In this document: positions 1-5,047 of the stretch, one piece after another
Layout: each line of letters starts with the position of its first letter
Position numbering within the stretch: position 1 is the stretch's first letter
Assembly (NCBI GenBank): GCA_021815285.1
Contig: JAKAHE010000089.1
Coordinates: 1-8,198, forward strand
Reading direction: 5' to 3'
From: Nitrospirota bacterium
Lineage (GTDB): Bacteria; Nitrospirota; JACRHJ01
DNA length: 8,198 nt
Notes under the pieces: generated by a model
Told to the model about the DNA's origin: nothing
What the model saw: the letters and a program-made list of their open reading frames with translations, nothing else
Database searches by the model: none
Made by a program: the position numbers and the translations under genes

Positions 1-1098
1 TCCGGGCTTACCGGGATTACAGCCTCGCAGGTGGGGGCGAAGAGTCAGAGTGCATTCGGTTCCTATTCCGGGAACCAGGCCATAGTAATCTCCGGCGCGC
101 TACAGAAGTCCGGCGGCCTGATTACCGGGCCTATTCACGGGCCCGAAGCATCCTTTAGCAACTTCAGTGGCGCGTTTTACGGGCCTATTCACAATTGGTT
201 TAACAATTCGACCAATGCGGCTTATTATTTAACCTTTACGCCTCCGAACGGGGGCATTGATTTTCTCAGCACGTCACCCGATATTTACTTCAATCCGTTC
301 AACAAGGAATTGTATGCCACGAATATCTACGGCACGAGCACGGTCTATGGCGGCCAGCTTTACGACTATGGTATGACGATGGGCGGGATGGTGAAGGCGC
401 TCAGTTCTACCGGCGAACTGGTAACCGCAACGGCAGGCACGGATTATCAGGCCCCGTTAGCTATACGGCAGCGCGGCACGGCTGAGGTGACGTTCGGGAA
501 CGTTTCCGGGATTTTCTACGGCGACGGATCGCACCTTGTGGGCATCCCAAGCCAAAACGGAGGGACCGTAACGTCGGTCTCTGTCAACACGGCAAACGGC
601 TTCGGAGGCACGGTGACGAACCCAACGACCACGCCCGCGATTACTCTCACGACCGACGTCTCCGGCCTGCTGCTCGGCGACGGGACGGGCGTCTCTGCGG
701 CTGCCTATACATCCTCATATCTCGCTTCGGACGTGACCATGCCGACGGCGAACACATTCTATCAGGGCCCTTCGATTACCCTCGCTCCGGGCACCTGGCT
801 GGTAACGGGATATCTCACGCTCGATAACACGAACGCCACCTATGCAGTGGTCATAACCATACGACTGGGCGACGATGCGAACAACATAATAGGTTCCGAG
901 AGCCAGGGGAAATTGACTACGTCCTGGTCAACGAGCATCGGCGTGTCCCAGATAGTAACCGTGAGTGGCGGCAACGAGACCTGGTCGCTCGACGCGGCTC
1001 CGAATAACACCTATGCAGGCCGCTACATACGCGCGACCTGCCCCGCAAACGGCACCGCCGGAAAGGGCTCCTATATTTGCGCGCTCAGAATCCAATAG
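1..1098 (+). CDS. Phage tail-fibre-like / repetitive surface protein, C-terminal part (5' partial)
   Basis: The frame is open from base 1, so the gene almost certainly begins left of the window. The GTG at 31 has no visible ribosome binding site and is not credible as a start. The visible 365 codons are rich in Gly, Ser, Thr and Asn and contain no Cys-rich or enzymatic motif. Counting from base 1, the motif F-x-N-x-S-G-x-F-Y-G occurs twice (about residues 52-61 and 165-174), the second continuing into a GDGSHL turn. A Thr/Val/Asn-rich linker beginning GTVTSVSVN and containing TTTPAITL (about 188-216) is typical of phage tail-fibre and other trimeric beta proteins. The last ~125 residues, with the phrase LAPGTWLVTGYLTL, look like a terminal beta-sandwich (C1q/jelly-roll-like) domain. 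Likely role: receptor-binding or structural fibre, in a prophage or as a cell-surface protein. Family assignment rests on sequence style only, not on a recognised domain. It ends 99 bp before a bidirectional terminator. Confidence 0.6.
   Translation, partial: SGLTGITASQVGAKSQSAFGSYSGNQAIVISGALQKSGGLITGPIHGPEASFSNFSGAFYGPIHNWFNNSTNAAYYLTFTPPNGGIDFLSTSPDIYFNPFNKELYATNIYGTSTVYGGQLYDYGMTMGGMVKALSSTGELVTATAGTDYQAPLAIRQRGTAEVTFGNVSGIFYGDGSHLVGIPSQNGGTVTSVSVNTANGFGGTVTNPTTTPAITLTTDVSGLLLGDGTGVSAAAYTSSYLASDVTMPTANTFYQGPSITLAPGTWLVTGYLTLDNTNATYAVVITIRLGDDANNIIGSESQGKLTTSWSTSIGVSQIVTVSGGNETWSLDAAPNNTYAGRYIRATCPANGTAGKGSYICALRIQ
127..192 (+). repeat. 12-bp in-frame direct repeat inside the fibre-like gene
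   Basis: The 12-mer GGGCCTATTCAC occurs exactly at 127-138 and 181-192. The spacing is 54 bp, which is 18 codons, so both copies read G-P-I-H in the protein. This fits a fibre built of short duplicated units. Confidence 0.7.
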
Positions 1099-1172
1099 GG
1101 GACGTGCAGGAATGGGGCCCAGGCGATGAGTTTTCGTGATGTCAAAATACCAACTGACTTTGCAATAGTTTG

Positions 1173-1189
1173 GGCAACCTTAGGCAACC
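1173..1189. repeat. Two GGCAACC direct repeats with 10-bp period, left of the tRNA-Lys fragment
   Basis: GGCAACC occurs at 1173-1179 and 1183-1189, one helical turn apart, in the non-coding gap between the fibre-like gene and the terminator. Phased short repeats next to an attachment core are what arm-type integrase or excisionase sites look like. With two copies of a 7-mer this is suggestive only. Confidence 0.4.
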
Positions 1190-1196
1190 AAGCATG

Positions 1197-1237
1197 AAAA
1201 AGGGGTTACAGTGGAAACTGTAACCCCTTGATTTTTT
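1197..1237. terminator. Bidirectional Rho-independent terminator
   Basis: A 13-bp perfect stem (1200-1212 with 1217-1229) closes a GGAA loop. On the plus strand it is followed by GATTTTTT, so it can end transcription of the fibre-like gene. On the minus strand the five A residues at 1197-1201 give a U-run, so it also serves as the terminator directly downstream of the tRNA-Lys 3' end. Its stem core GGTTAC/GTAACC is shared with the hairpin after tRNA-Val. Confidence 0.85.
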
Positions 1238-1281
1238 GGTGAGCCGTGCAGGATTCGAACCTGCGACCCGCTGATTAAGAG
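1237..1281 (-). pseudogene. 3' half of tRNA-Lys(CTT): probable integrase attachment site core
   Basis: Read on the minus strand, 1281 to 1237 gives the anticodon loop CTCTTAA, the 3' anticodon strand, variable region, complete T-arm (with GTTCGAATC), 3' acceptor strand ACGGCTC, discriminator A and CCA. This matches the 3' part of a bacterial tRNA-Lys with anticodon CTT. Upstream of the loop the sequence reads CTTT where the 5' anticodon strand CTGA is needed, and no D-arm or 5' acceptor strand (expected GAGCCGT) follows. It cannot fold as a tRNA. Identity that starts at the anticodon loop and runs to the CCA end is the classic footprint left by a tyrosine-recombinase element integrating into a tRNA gene. 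Its orientation raises a question treated under findings. The tRNA identity is secure; the att interpretation is inference. Confidence 0.8.
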
Positions 1282-1299
1282 AAAGCAATTATCAACGGC

Positions 1300-1328
1300 G
1301 ACTACAATTCATGTAGTCATTTGTAGTC
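1300..1328. repeat. GACTACA / TGTAGTC repeat cluster, right of the tRNA-Lys fragment
   Basis: GACTACA at 1300-1306 forms a perfect 7-bp inverted repeat with TGTAGTC at 1312-1318. A second TGTAGTC lies at 1322-1328, exactly 10 bp after the first. A related ACCACAATT at 1330-1338 echoes ACTACAATT at 1301-1309. The cluster begins 19 bp from the tRNA-fragment edge and fits binding sites for a tyrosine recombinase or its accessory proteins. Function is inferred from position and phasing. Confidence 0.5.
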
Positions 1329-1340
1329 AACCACAATTAA

Positions 1341-1370
1341 AATAGGTTACGAATAACTCCGTAACCTATT
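1341..1370 (-). terminator. Hairpin downstream of tRNA-Val, probable terminator
   Basis: An 11-bp perfect stem (1341-1351 with 1360-1370) encloses an 8-nt loop. On the minus strand it follows the tRNA-Val CCA end after six bases and is trailed by a weak U-rich stretch (TTTTAATT). The weak U-run lowers confidence in termination, but its location matches the stronger terminator after the tRNA-Lys fragment. It could instead be a 3'-end processing signal. Confidence 0.55.
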
Positions 1371-1376
1371 GATTTA

Positions 1377-1452
1377 TGGTAGGCGGGAGCGGGCTTGAAC
1401 CGCTGACCTACGGCTTGTAAGGCCGTTGCTCTCCCGGCTGAGCTACCCGCCC
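1377..1452 (-). tRNA. tRNA-Val (anticodon TAC)
   Basis: The minus strand from 1452 to 1377 folds as a complete 76-nt cloverleaf. It has acceptor GGGCGGG paired with CCCGCCT (one G-T pair at the end), D-arm GCTC/GAGC, anticodon stem ACGGC/GCCGT with loop CTTACAA, and T-arm AGCGG/CCGCT with loop TTCAAGC. It ends with discriminator A and an encoded CCA. The anticodon TAC reads valine GUA and GUG codons. It is intact, unlike the tRNA-Lys fragment downstream on the same strand. Confidence 0.96.
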
Positions 1453-1459
1453 AGATGAA

Positions 1460-1488
1460 TTATTACCACGTTTTTGCCCCTCCCTTAA
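1460..1488 (-). promoter_or_regulatory. Weak candidate promoter for tRNA-Val
   Basis: On the minus strand TTAAGG (1488-1483) is separated by 17 bp from TAATAA (1465-1460), which lies 7 bp before the tRNA 5' end. The -10 element is plausible but the -35 matches the consensus poorly. It is offered because of its position; no better candidate is visible between 1453 and 1604. Confidence 0.3.
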
Positions 1489-1554
1489 GGAGGGCGGAGA
1501 TTGAAAACAGCCGCCCGGAGGGGTATTGATTTTGCTTTTTTGCAACCCCGAATC

Positions 1555-1569
1555 TATCCGCAGCGGATA
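1555..1569. repeat. 15-bp palindrome in the gap downstream of the lysine-rich gene
   Basis: TATCCGCAGCGGATA has 7-bp perfect arms around one central base. The loop is too small for an RNA hairpin with full pairing, so a dimeric protein binding site is more likely than a terminator, but no regulated gene starts here. The rest of 1453-1604 shows no convincing gene. A partial inverted repeat GGGGT...ACCCC at about 1520-1548, with TTGC/GCAA inside it, could be a poor terminator for the minus-strand gene ending at 1605. Confidence 0.35.
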
Positions 1570-1604
1570 ACATGCGGCCCGAATCCGACCAGCCTGTGGA
1601 ATGG

Positions 1605-1856
1605 TTATCCTGCCGCTTCTTCACTTTTCGGTTCTTCGTTTTTCGGCGGCTCCGCCTTAACCGTTACGCGCTTCAGCTTGAGGTTAATCTTCTTCATCCT
1701 CTGGCGTGCGAGTTTTACCTTTTTTCTGTCCTTCCCGGCCAGCGCGGTATCCCTTTCGCCTTTAAGCTCTTTAAGTTTTGCCTTTAGCCCTTTCTTTTCT
1801 TCCGCCGGTATCTCCGTTTTTTTCTTCTCTATTCTTTTCTTTTCGCTCTTTGCCAT
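1605..1856 (-). CDS. Small lysine-rich protein, unknown function
   Basis: An 83-residue protein of extreme composition: 23 Lys and 6 Arg against about a dozen Glu, no Cys, Trp, Tyr or Phe, and a C-terminal tail of Pro, Lys and Glu. Residues 1-60 are likely one or two long charged helices, possibly coiled coil. No signal peptide or membrane segment is present. The ATG start is supported by GGAGG four bases upstream and by a near-consensus promoter at 1903-1931. The Phe/Ser-rich reading on the opposite strand is its shadow. A role in nucleic-acid or ribosome binding would fit the charge, but that is a guess; I do not recognise a family. It follows the ferritin-like gene but is separated from it by a strong terminator, so it is its own transcription unit. 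Confidence 0.75.
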   Translation of the reverse strand: MAKSEKKRIEKKKTEIPAEEKKGLKAKLKELKGERDTALAGKDRKKVKLARQRMKKINLKLKRVTVKAEPPKNEEPKSEEAAG

Positions 1857-1870
1857 TTTTCCTCCGATAT

Positions 1871-1900
1871 AAAAAAAGCGGCCTTTTGAAGAGGCCGCTT
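1871..1900 (-). terminator. Strong Rho-independent terminator of the ferritin-like gene
   Basis: A 9-bp GC-rich stem (1876-1884 with 1892-1900, core AAGCGGCC/GGCCGCTT) is followed on the minus strand by a run of seven U, two of them within the stem. It lies 54 bp after the stop codon of the ferritin-like gene and 14 bp before the start codon of the lysine-rich gene. A plus-strand U-run (TTATTTTAT) makes it weakly bidirectional. Confidence 0.88.
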
Positions 1901-1902
1901 AT

Positions 1903-1931
1903 TTTATAATGTATCCGTGGCTTTTTGTCAA
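1903..1931 (-). promoter_or_regulatory. Sigma70-type promoter for the lysine-rich gene
   Basis: On the minus strand TTGACA (1931-1926) and TATAAA (1908-1903) are separated by exactly 17 bp. The expected start point, about 7 bp further at ~1896, falls inside the distal arm of the terminator stem. Transcripts from this promoter would therefore lack most of that arm and escape termination. Confidence 0.8.
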
Positions 1932-1953
1932 TTCAAAAGTTGGTTGATACCGC

Positions 1954-2394
1954 TTAAGCGTATGGATAGATGTGCGATTTATACGAATTAATGTCTGTAA
2001 CCATGGAGAAGTGCTTGCGTTCGTCCTCGAGAATATACTTCAACACCTGGTTGATGACAAAGTGCCTGCTATCCTCAAGCGACTTTTCGGCCATTACTAT
2101 GGCGTCCCGCTCATACTTCACGTGCGCCTCGATGAGGTCCGATGCCGTGGCCAGTTCCTCCGGCGTGAGGGTGATAGTGCCGTCCAGGCATTGCTGGACA
2201 AACCCAAGAAGCTCCTTGTGTTTCTGCGAATCCATCTTTACGGCCTTCATCAGCGCGTTTACGACCGGGCTTTTAGACTTTTTCAATATTGCATCACAGC
2301 TCCCGATTGTCAACTCCTCGATTTCAATCCATTTTTCGATGTTCTTGTCAAAATTGGCACGCCGCTTAACCAGTTCCTCTTTTTTGCCAGCCAT
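1954..2394 (-). CDS. Ferritin-like four-helix-bundle protein (putative di-iron carboxylate protein)
   Basis: A 146-residue, mostly helical soluble protein without signal peptide. Four helices can be placed with candidate metal ligands in rubrerythrin/ferritin-like positions: helix 1 E24/E26/E27 (IEIEE), helix 2 D55 and H59 (DSQKH), helix 3 E89/H91/E95, and helix 4 E125 and H128 (ERKH, the E-x-x-H motif of di-iron proteins). The length suits a minimal ferritin-like domain; the rubredoxin-like Cys pairs of rubrerythrin are absent. Possible roles are iron binding or peroxide/oxygen detoxification, but metal binding is inferred from spacing alone. The start is supported by a GGGGGAG Shine-Dalgarno four bases before ATG. 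It is transcribed divergently from the ketosynthase operon and ends at its own terminator. A 10-bp palindrome CGCTTAAGCG (1951-1960) spans its stop codon. Confidence 0.72.
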   Translation of the reverse strand: MAGKKEELVKRRANFDKNIEKWIEIEELTIGSCDAILKKSKSPVVNALMKAVKMDSQKHKELLGFVQQCLDGTITLTPEELATASDLIEAHVKYERDAIVMAEKSLEDSRHFVINQVLKYILEDERKHFSMVTDINSYKSHIYPYA

Positions 2395-2432
2395 AAAACT
2401 CCCCCTTTCTGAAATTTAACGGTTATAAATTA

Positions 2433-2461
2433 AAAATAACAGGCCGTTTGAGAACTGTCAA
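2433..2461 (-). promoter_or_regulatory. Candidate promoter for the ferritin-like gene
   Basis: On the minus strand TTGACA (2461-2456) precedes TATTTT (2438-2433) by 17 bp, placing a start point about 30 bp upstream of the ribosome binding site. The -35 is perfect; the -10 matches 4 of 6. The spacer contains CAAACGG, also found in the spacer of the divergent promoter. Confidence 0.6.
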
Positions 2462-2516
2462 GATTTTAAAGCAGGATAAATATTAGTAAAGTCAAGAAAA
2501 TATCTCCCGAAACTCC

Positions 2517-2545
2517 TTGACACCAAACGGTGCCGATAATATAAT
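2517..2545 (+). promoter_or_regulatory. Perfect-consensus sigma70-type promoter of the ketosynthase operon
   Basis: TTGACA at 2517-2522 and TATAAT at 2540-2545 are separated by exactly 17 bp, the ideal sigma70/sigmaA arrangement. The predicted start point is near 2552, giving a ~43-nt leader before the ATG at 2595. A short inverted repeat CGAT/ATCG (2535-2548) spans the -10. No operator or riboswitch is evident, so high constitutive expression, or tight repression by an unseen regulator, would be expected. Confidence 0.88.
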
Positions 2546-2594
2546 CGAACTTCTTAAAAAGCGGTAATTACAGCCGAATAACAGAGCGTCTTTA

Positions 2595-3806
2595 ATGATA
2601 AGCCGTAAGAGGGCAGCCGTTGTCGGCCTGGGCGTTGTAAGCGCGCTCGGCATGACGACAAAAGATTTCTGGGAAGGTCTTGTTTCCGGGCGCTGCGGGA
2701 TAGGCCCGGTTGACCTCTTCGACACATCTTTATACCGTACTCACATCGGGGCGCAGGTCAAGGGATTTGAACCCCTCGAATATTTTACAAAAAAACAGCT
2801 ATCCCGCATGTCGCGCTGCGACCAGCTCGGATTGATTGCTGCAAAGGAGGCTGTGCAGGATAGCGGTCTTGACCTTGATAAGCTCGCCCCGGAACGAATT
2901 GGAGTTTGCCTTGGCGGAGGCGCCGGAGGCATGTTATCCGGCGAAAAATATCGCCGGGACCTGTATCTTAACCTCCATAAACCCCGTCCTTCCCGGCTTA
3001 TTCCGTTCTCTCCAAGCGTAACGACGGATTATGTCGCACAGGAATTCAGTTCAGAAGGCCCGCGCGCCACTGTAGTAACCGCATGTTCGTCCTCGTCCAC
3101 TTCTGTTGGATACGCCGCAGACTGGATAAAAAACGGAGAAGCCGATATTGTAATTACCGGCGGCAGCGATGCAATGTGCGAGCTTACGTATGCCGGGTTC
3201 AATTCTCTCCGGGCTGTGGACGAGAGACCATGCCGGCCTTTCGATGCCGGAAGAAAAGGCCTGTCGCTTGGCGAAGGCGCCGGGATACTGGTATTGGAAG
3301 AAATGAGCTCTGCGCTTGCGCGCGGCGCAAAGATTTATGCCGAGATAGCCGGGTATGGGATAGGGGCGGACGCATATCATATGACTGCACCGGATGCGAG
3401 CGGTGAGGGGGCGGCGAGGACGATTATCGCCGCGCTCTCCGATGCTGGAATTGGCCCGGACGACGTGGATTATATCAATGCGCACGGGACGGCGACGAAG
3501 TTCAACGACGCGGCGGAGGCGGCGGCGATAAAGAGGGTGTTCGGCGAGCGTAATATTCCGGTAAGCTCGATTAAATCCATGATAGGCCATTGTCTTGGTT
3601 CCGCCGGAGGACTTGAGGCTGCGGCGACGGCGCTGACGGTTTTTTCAGGGATAATCCCGCCGACGATAAATTTCGAGAACCCGGACCCGCAGTGCGACCT
3701 GGACTGCGTGCCGAACAAGGCCCGCAGGGCCGACGTCCGGACGGCCATATCGAACTCCCTGGCCTTCGGCGGTAACAATACGACAATCGTTATAAAAAAG
3801 GCGTGA
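2595..3806 (+). CDS. Beta-ketoacyl-ACP synthase, FabF-type, catalytically complete (KS-alpha)
   Basis: A full-length 403-residue thiolase-fold condensing enzyme; FabF enzymes are usually ~410 residues. It has the N-terminal strand VVGLGVVSALG and the nucleophile Cys164 in TACSSS. His297 lies in NAHGT, Lys327 in SIKSM and His332 in GHCLGSAGG, with the late FGGNN loop near 391-395. These form the Cys-His-His triad that performs decarboxylative Claisen condensation of malonyl-ACP with an acyl-ACP. The start is fixed by the conserved N-terminus; the Shine-Dalgarno (AGAG) is weak. It is followed after 11 bp by a catalytically dead homologue, pointing to a KS-alpha/KS-beta heterodimer as in type II polyketide, aryl-polyene and ladderane-type systems rather than housekeeping fatty acid synthesis. 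No ACP, FabG or FabD is adjacent in this window, which also speaks for a specialised role. Confidence 0.93.
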   Translation: MISRKRAAVVGLGVVSALGMTTKDFWEGLVSGRCGIGPVDLFDTSLYRTHIGAQVKGFEPLEYFTKKQLSRMSRCDQLGLIAAKEAVQDSGLDLDKLAPERIGVCLGGGAGGMLSGEKYRRDLYLNLHKPRPSRLIPFSPSVTTDYVAQEFSSEGPRATVVTACSSSSTSVGYAADWIKNGEADIVITGGSDAMCELTYAGFNSLRAVDERPCRPFDAGRKGLSLGEGAGILVLEEMSSALARGAKIYAEIAGYGIGADAYHMTAPDASGEGAARTIIAALSDAGIGPDDVDYINAHGTATKFNDAAEAAAIKRVFGERNIPVSSIKSMIGHCLGSAGGLEAAATALTVFSGIIPPTINFENPDPQCDLDCVPNKARRADVRTAISNSLAFGGNNTTIVIKKA

Positions 3807-3817
3807 GTTAAATAAAC

Positions 3818-5047
3818 GTGGGTAAGGTTGTAATAACCGGCATCGGTACCGTCAACGCGCTGGGGCTTGACGCACGGTTTTTCCTGGAAGGACTTAAGGC
3901 CGGGCGCTCGGCAATCGGGCCGATTTCAGGTTTCGACACGTCTCCTTTCCGCTCGATGCTCGGCGCGGAGGTGAAGGGATTCGAGCCGTCCAAGTTCATT
4001 GACCCTATGAAGCTTCGGCGCATGGACAGACTCTCGCAGATGGTCCTTGTCTCGGCTAGTGAGGACATGAAAGACGCGAAGTTGAGCGCGGATATCCTGC
4101 CATCGGAGCGGATAGGCGTGGTTATCGGGAATGGTTATGGCGGGACTTCCTGTACCGAGGAATTTTTTGAGGGCCTCCTTATGCGCGGCCCTTCCGGCGC
4201 GAATCCCATGTTATTTCCGACTACCGTGCCGAATTCCGCAGCAAGCATAACGTCGATAGAGCTTAAGCTGAAAGGCCCGAACTGCACATTCTGCCAGAAG
4301 GACATATCGGCAGAGGAGGCGGTAATATACGCTGTTGAGCTTATACGAAAAGGCGCGGCGGACGCTGTAATCGCCGGAGGCGGCGAGGAACTGAACGATG
4401 TGATATATCATGCGTTCGATTCGCTGCGAGTGCTCTCTCCCGGCAGAAATGGCGGTTGTGAGGGCTCATTCCCGTTCGGGCGGAAGAGGAACGGCAGAGT
4501 TCTTGGCGAAGGCGCCGGAGTGCTGGTGCTGGAATCCCTGAAATCCGCAGAAAAACGCGGGGCAGGGGTTTATGCGGAGGTTGCAGGCGGGACGATATTG
4601 AGCGGCAGGCCGGGTATATCGTCATACGGGAAAAATCCGGTTCCCGTAGTGAGGGCTATGGAGACGGCGCTTGCGAAATCCGGTACATCAAGAACCTCTG
4701 TCGATTACATATCGTCTTCCGCAAACTCGACGCCTGATCTGGATGAACTGGAAGCTAAGGCGGTGAAAAATTTCTTCGGACAGTCGGCATCCGATATTCC
4801 GCTCAGTACTATAAAGCCGATGACCGGTGATTTTGAAGGCATGGGTGGTATAAGGCTCATTGCCTCAGTGCTGGCGATGGATAACTCGTTTATTCCGCCC
4901 ACGTTGAACCAGCATGAGCCTGAGCAGTGGTTTGACCTGGACTGTGTCCCAAATCATAGCAGGGAAGCCGGTTTGAGTAATATAATGCATCTGGCAGTCG
5001 GCAACGGCGGCTCGTGCGCATGCATGATTCTGAAGAAAATGTTATGA
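3818..5047 (+). CDS. Ketosynthase homologue without catalytic residues (KS-beta / chain-length-factor-like)
   Basis: At 409 residues it aligns end to end with the preceding ketosynthase: VVITGIGTVNALG N-terminus, shared GAEVKGFEP, FDSLR, LGEGAGVLVLE and FDLDCVPN blocks. Every catalytic residue is replaced: the Cys position is Asp162 (in TFCQKD), the first His is Ser301 (in YISSSAN) and the second is Asp338 (in PMTGDFEG). Lys333 is kept, and the late gating Phe becomes Val (LAVGN). The frame is intact and the fold motifs are preserved, so this is a selected non-catalytic subunit, not a decaying gene. Known KS-beta/CLF proteins pair with KS-alpha and set chain length; they usually carry Gln at the Cys position, so Asp is unusual. 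The start is GTG, chosen from the conserved N-terminus, 11 bp after the KS-alpha stop. Its last four bases overlap the next gene (ATGA). Confidence 0.9.
   Translation: MGKVVITGIGTVNALGLDARFFLEGLKAGRSAIGPISGFDTSPFRSMLGAEVKGFEPSKFIDPMKLRRMDRLSQMVLVSASEDMKDAKLSADILPSERIGVVIGNGYGGTSCTEEFFEGLLMRGPSGANPMLFPTTVPNSAASITSIELKLKGPNCTFCQKDISAEEAVIYAVELIRKGAADAVIAGGGEELNDVIYHAFDSLRVLSPGRNGGCEGSFPFGRKRNGRVLGEGAGVLVLESLKSAEKRGAGVYAEVAGGTILSGRPGISSYGKNPVPVVRAMETALAKSGTSRTSVDYISSSANSTPDLDELEAKAVKNFFGQSASDIPLSTIKPMTGDFEGMGGIRLIASVLAMDNSFIPPTLNQHEPEQWFDLDCVPNHSREAGLSNIMHLAVGNGGSCACMILKKML

Noticed and set aside
1237..1376. Intact tRNA-Lys interrupted by an intron
   Set aside because: Bacterial tRNA introns can interrupt the anticodon loop, but the 95 bp available before tRNA-Val contains no 5' tRNA half and is too short for a group I intron.
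1501..1872. Plus-strand Phe/Ser-rich open frame of 123 codons
   Set aside because: It is the antisense of the lysine-rich minus-strand gene (Lys codons AAA/AAG read backwards as Phe/Leu), has a poor start and no ribosome binding site.
1970..2419. Two plus-strand frames of ~146-149 codons opposite the ferritin-like gene
   Set aside because: No family resemblance, no ribosome binding site, and they run through the promoter region of the minus-strand gene, which itself has di-iron-type motifs and good expression signals.
3051..3590. Minus-strand frame of 179 codons inside KS-alpha
   Set aside because: Arg-rich composition typical of an antisense shadow; the plus strand carries an unambiguous ketosynthase.
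5014..5043. Earlier GTG start for the FAD oxidoreductase
   Set aside because: It would add ten residues before the Rossmann strand and overlap the KS-beta gene by 34 bp, whereas ATG at 5044 gives the common ATGA overlap.
3818..5047. KS-beta as a pseudogene
   Set aside because: Full length, no frameshift or internal stop, conserved fold motifs and translational coupling to the next gene; loss of catalysis is typical of KS-beta partners.
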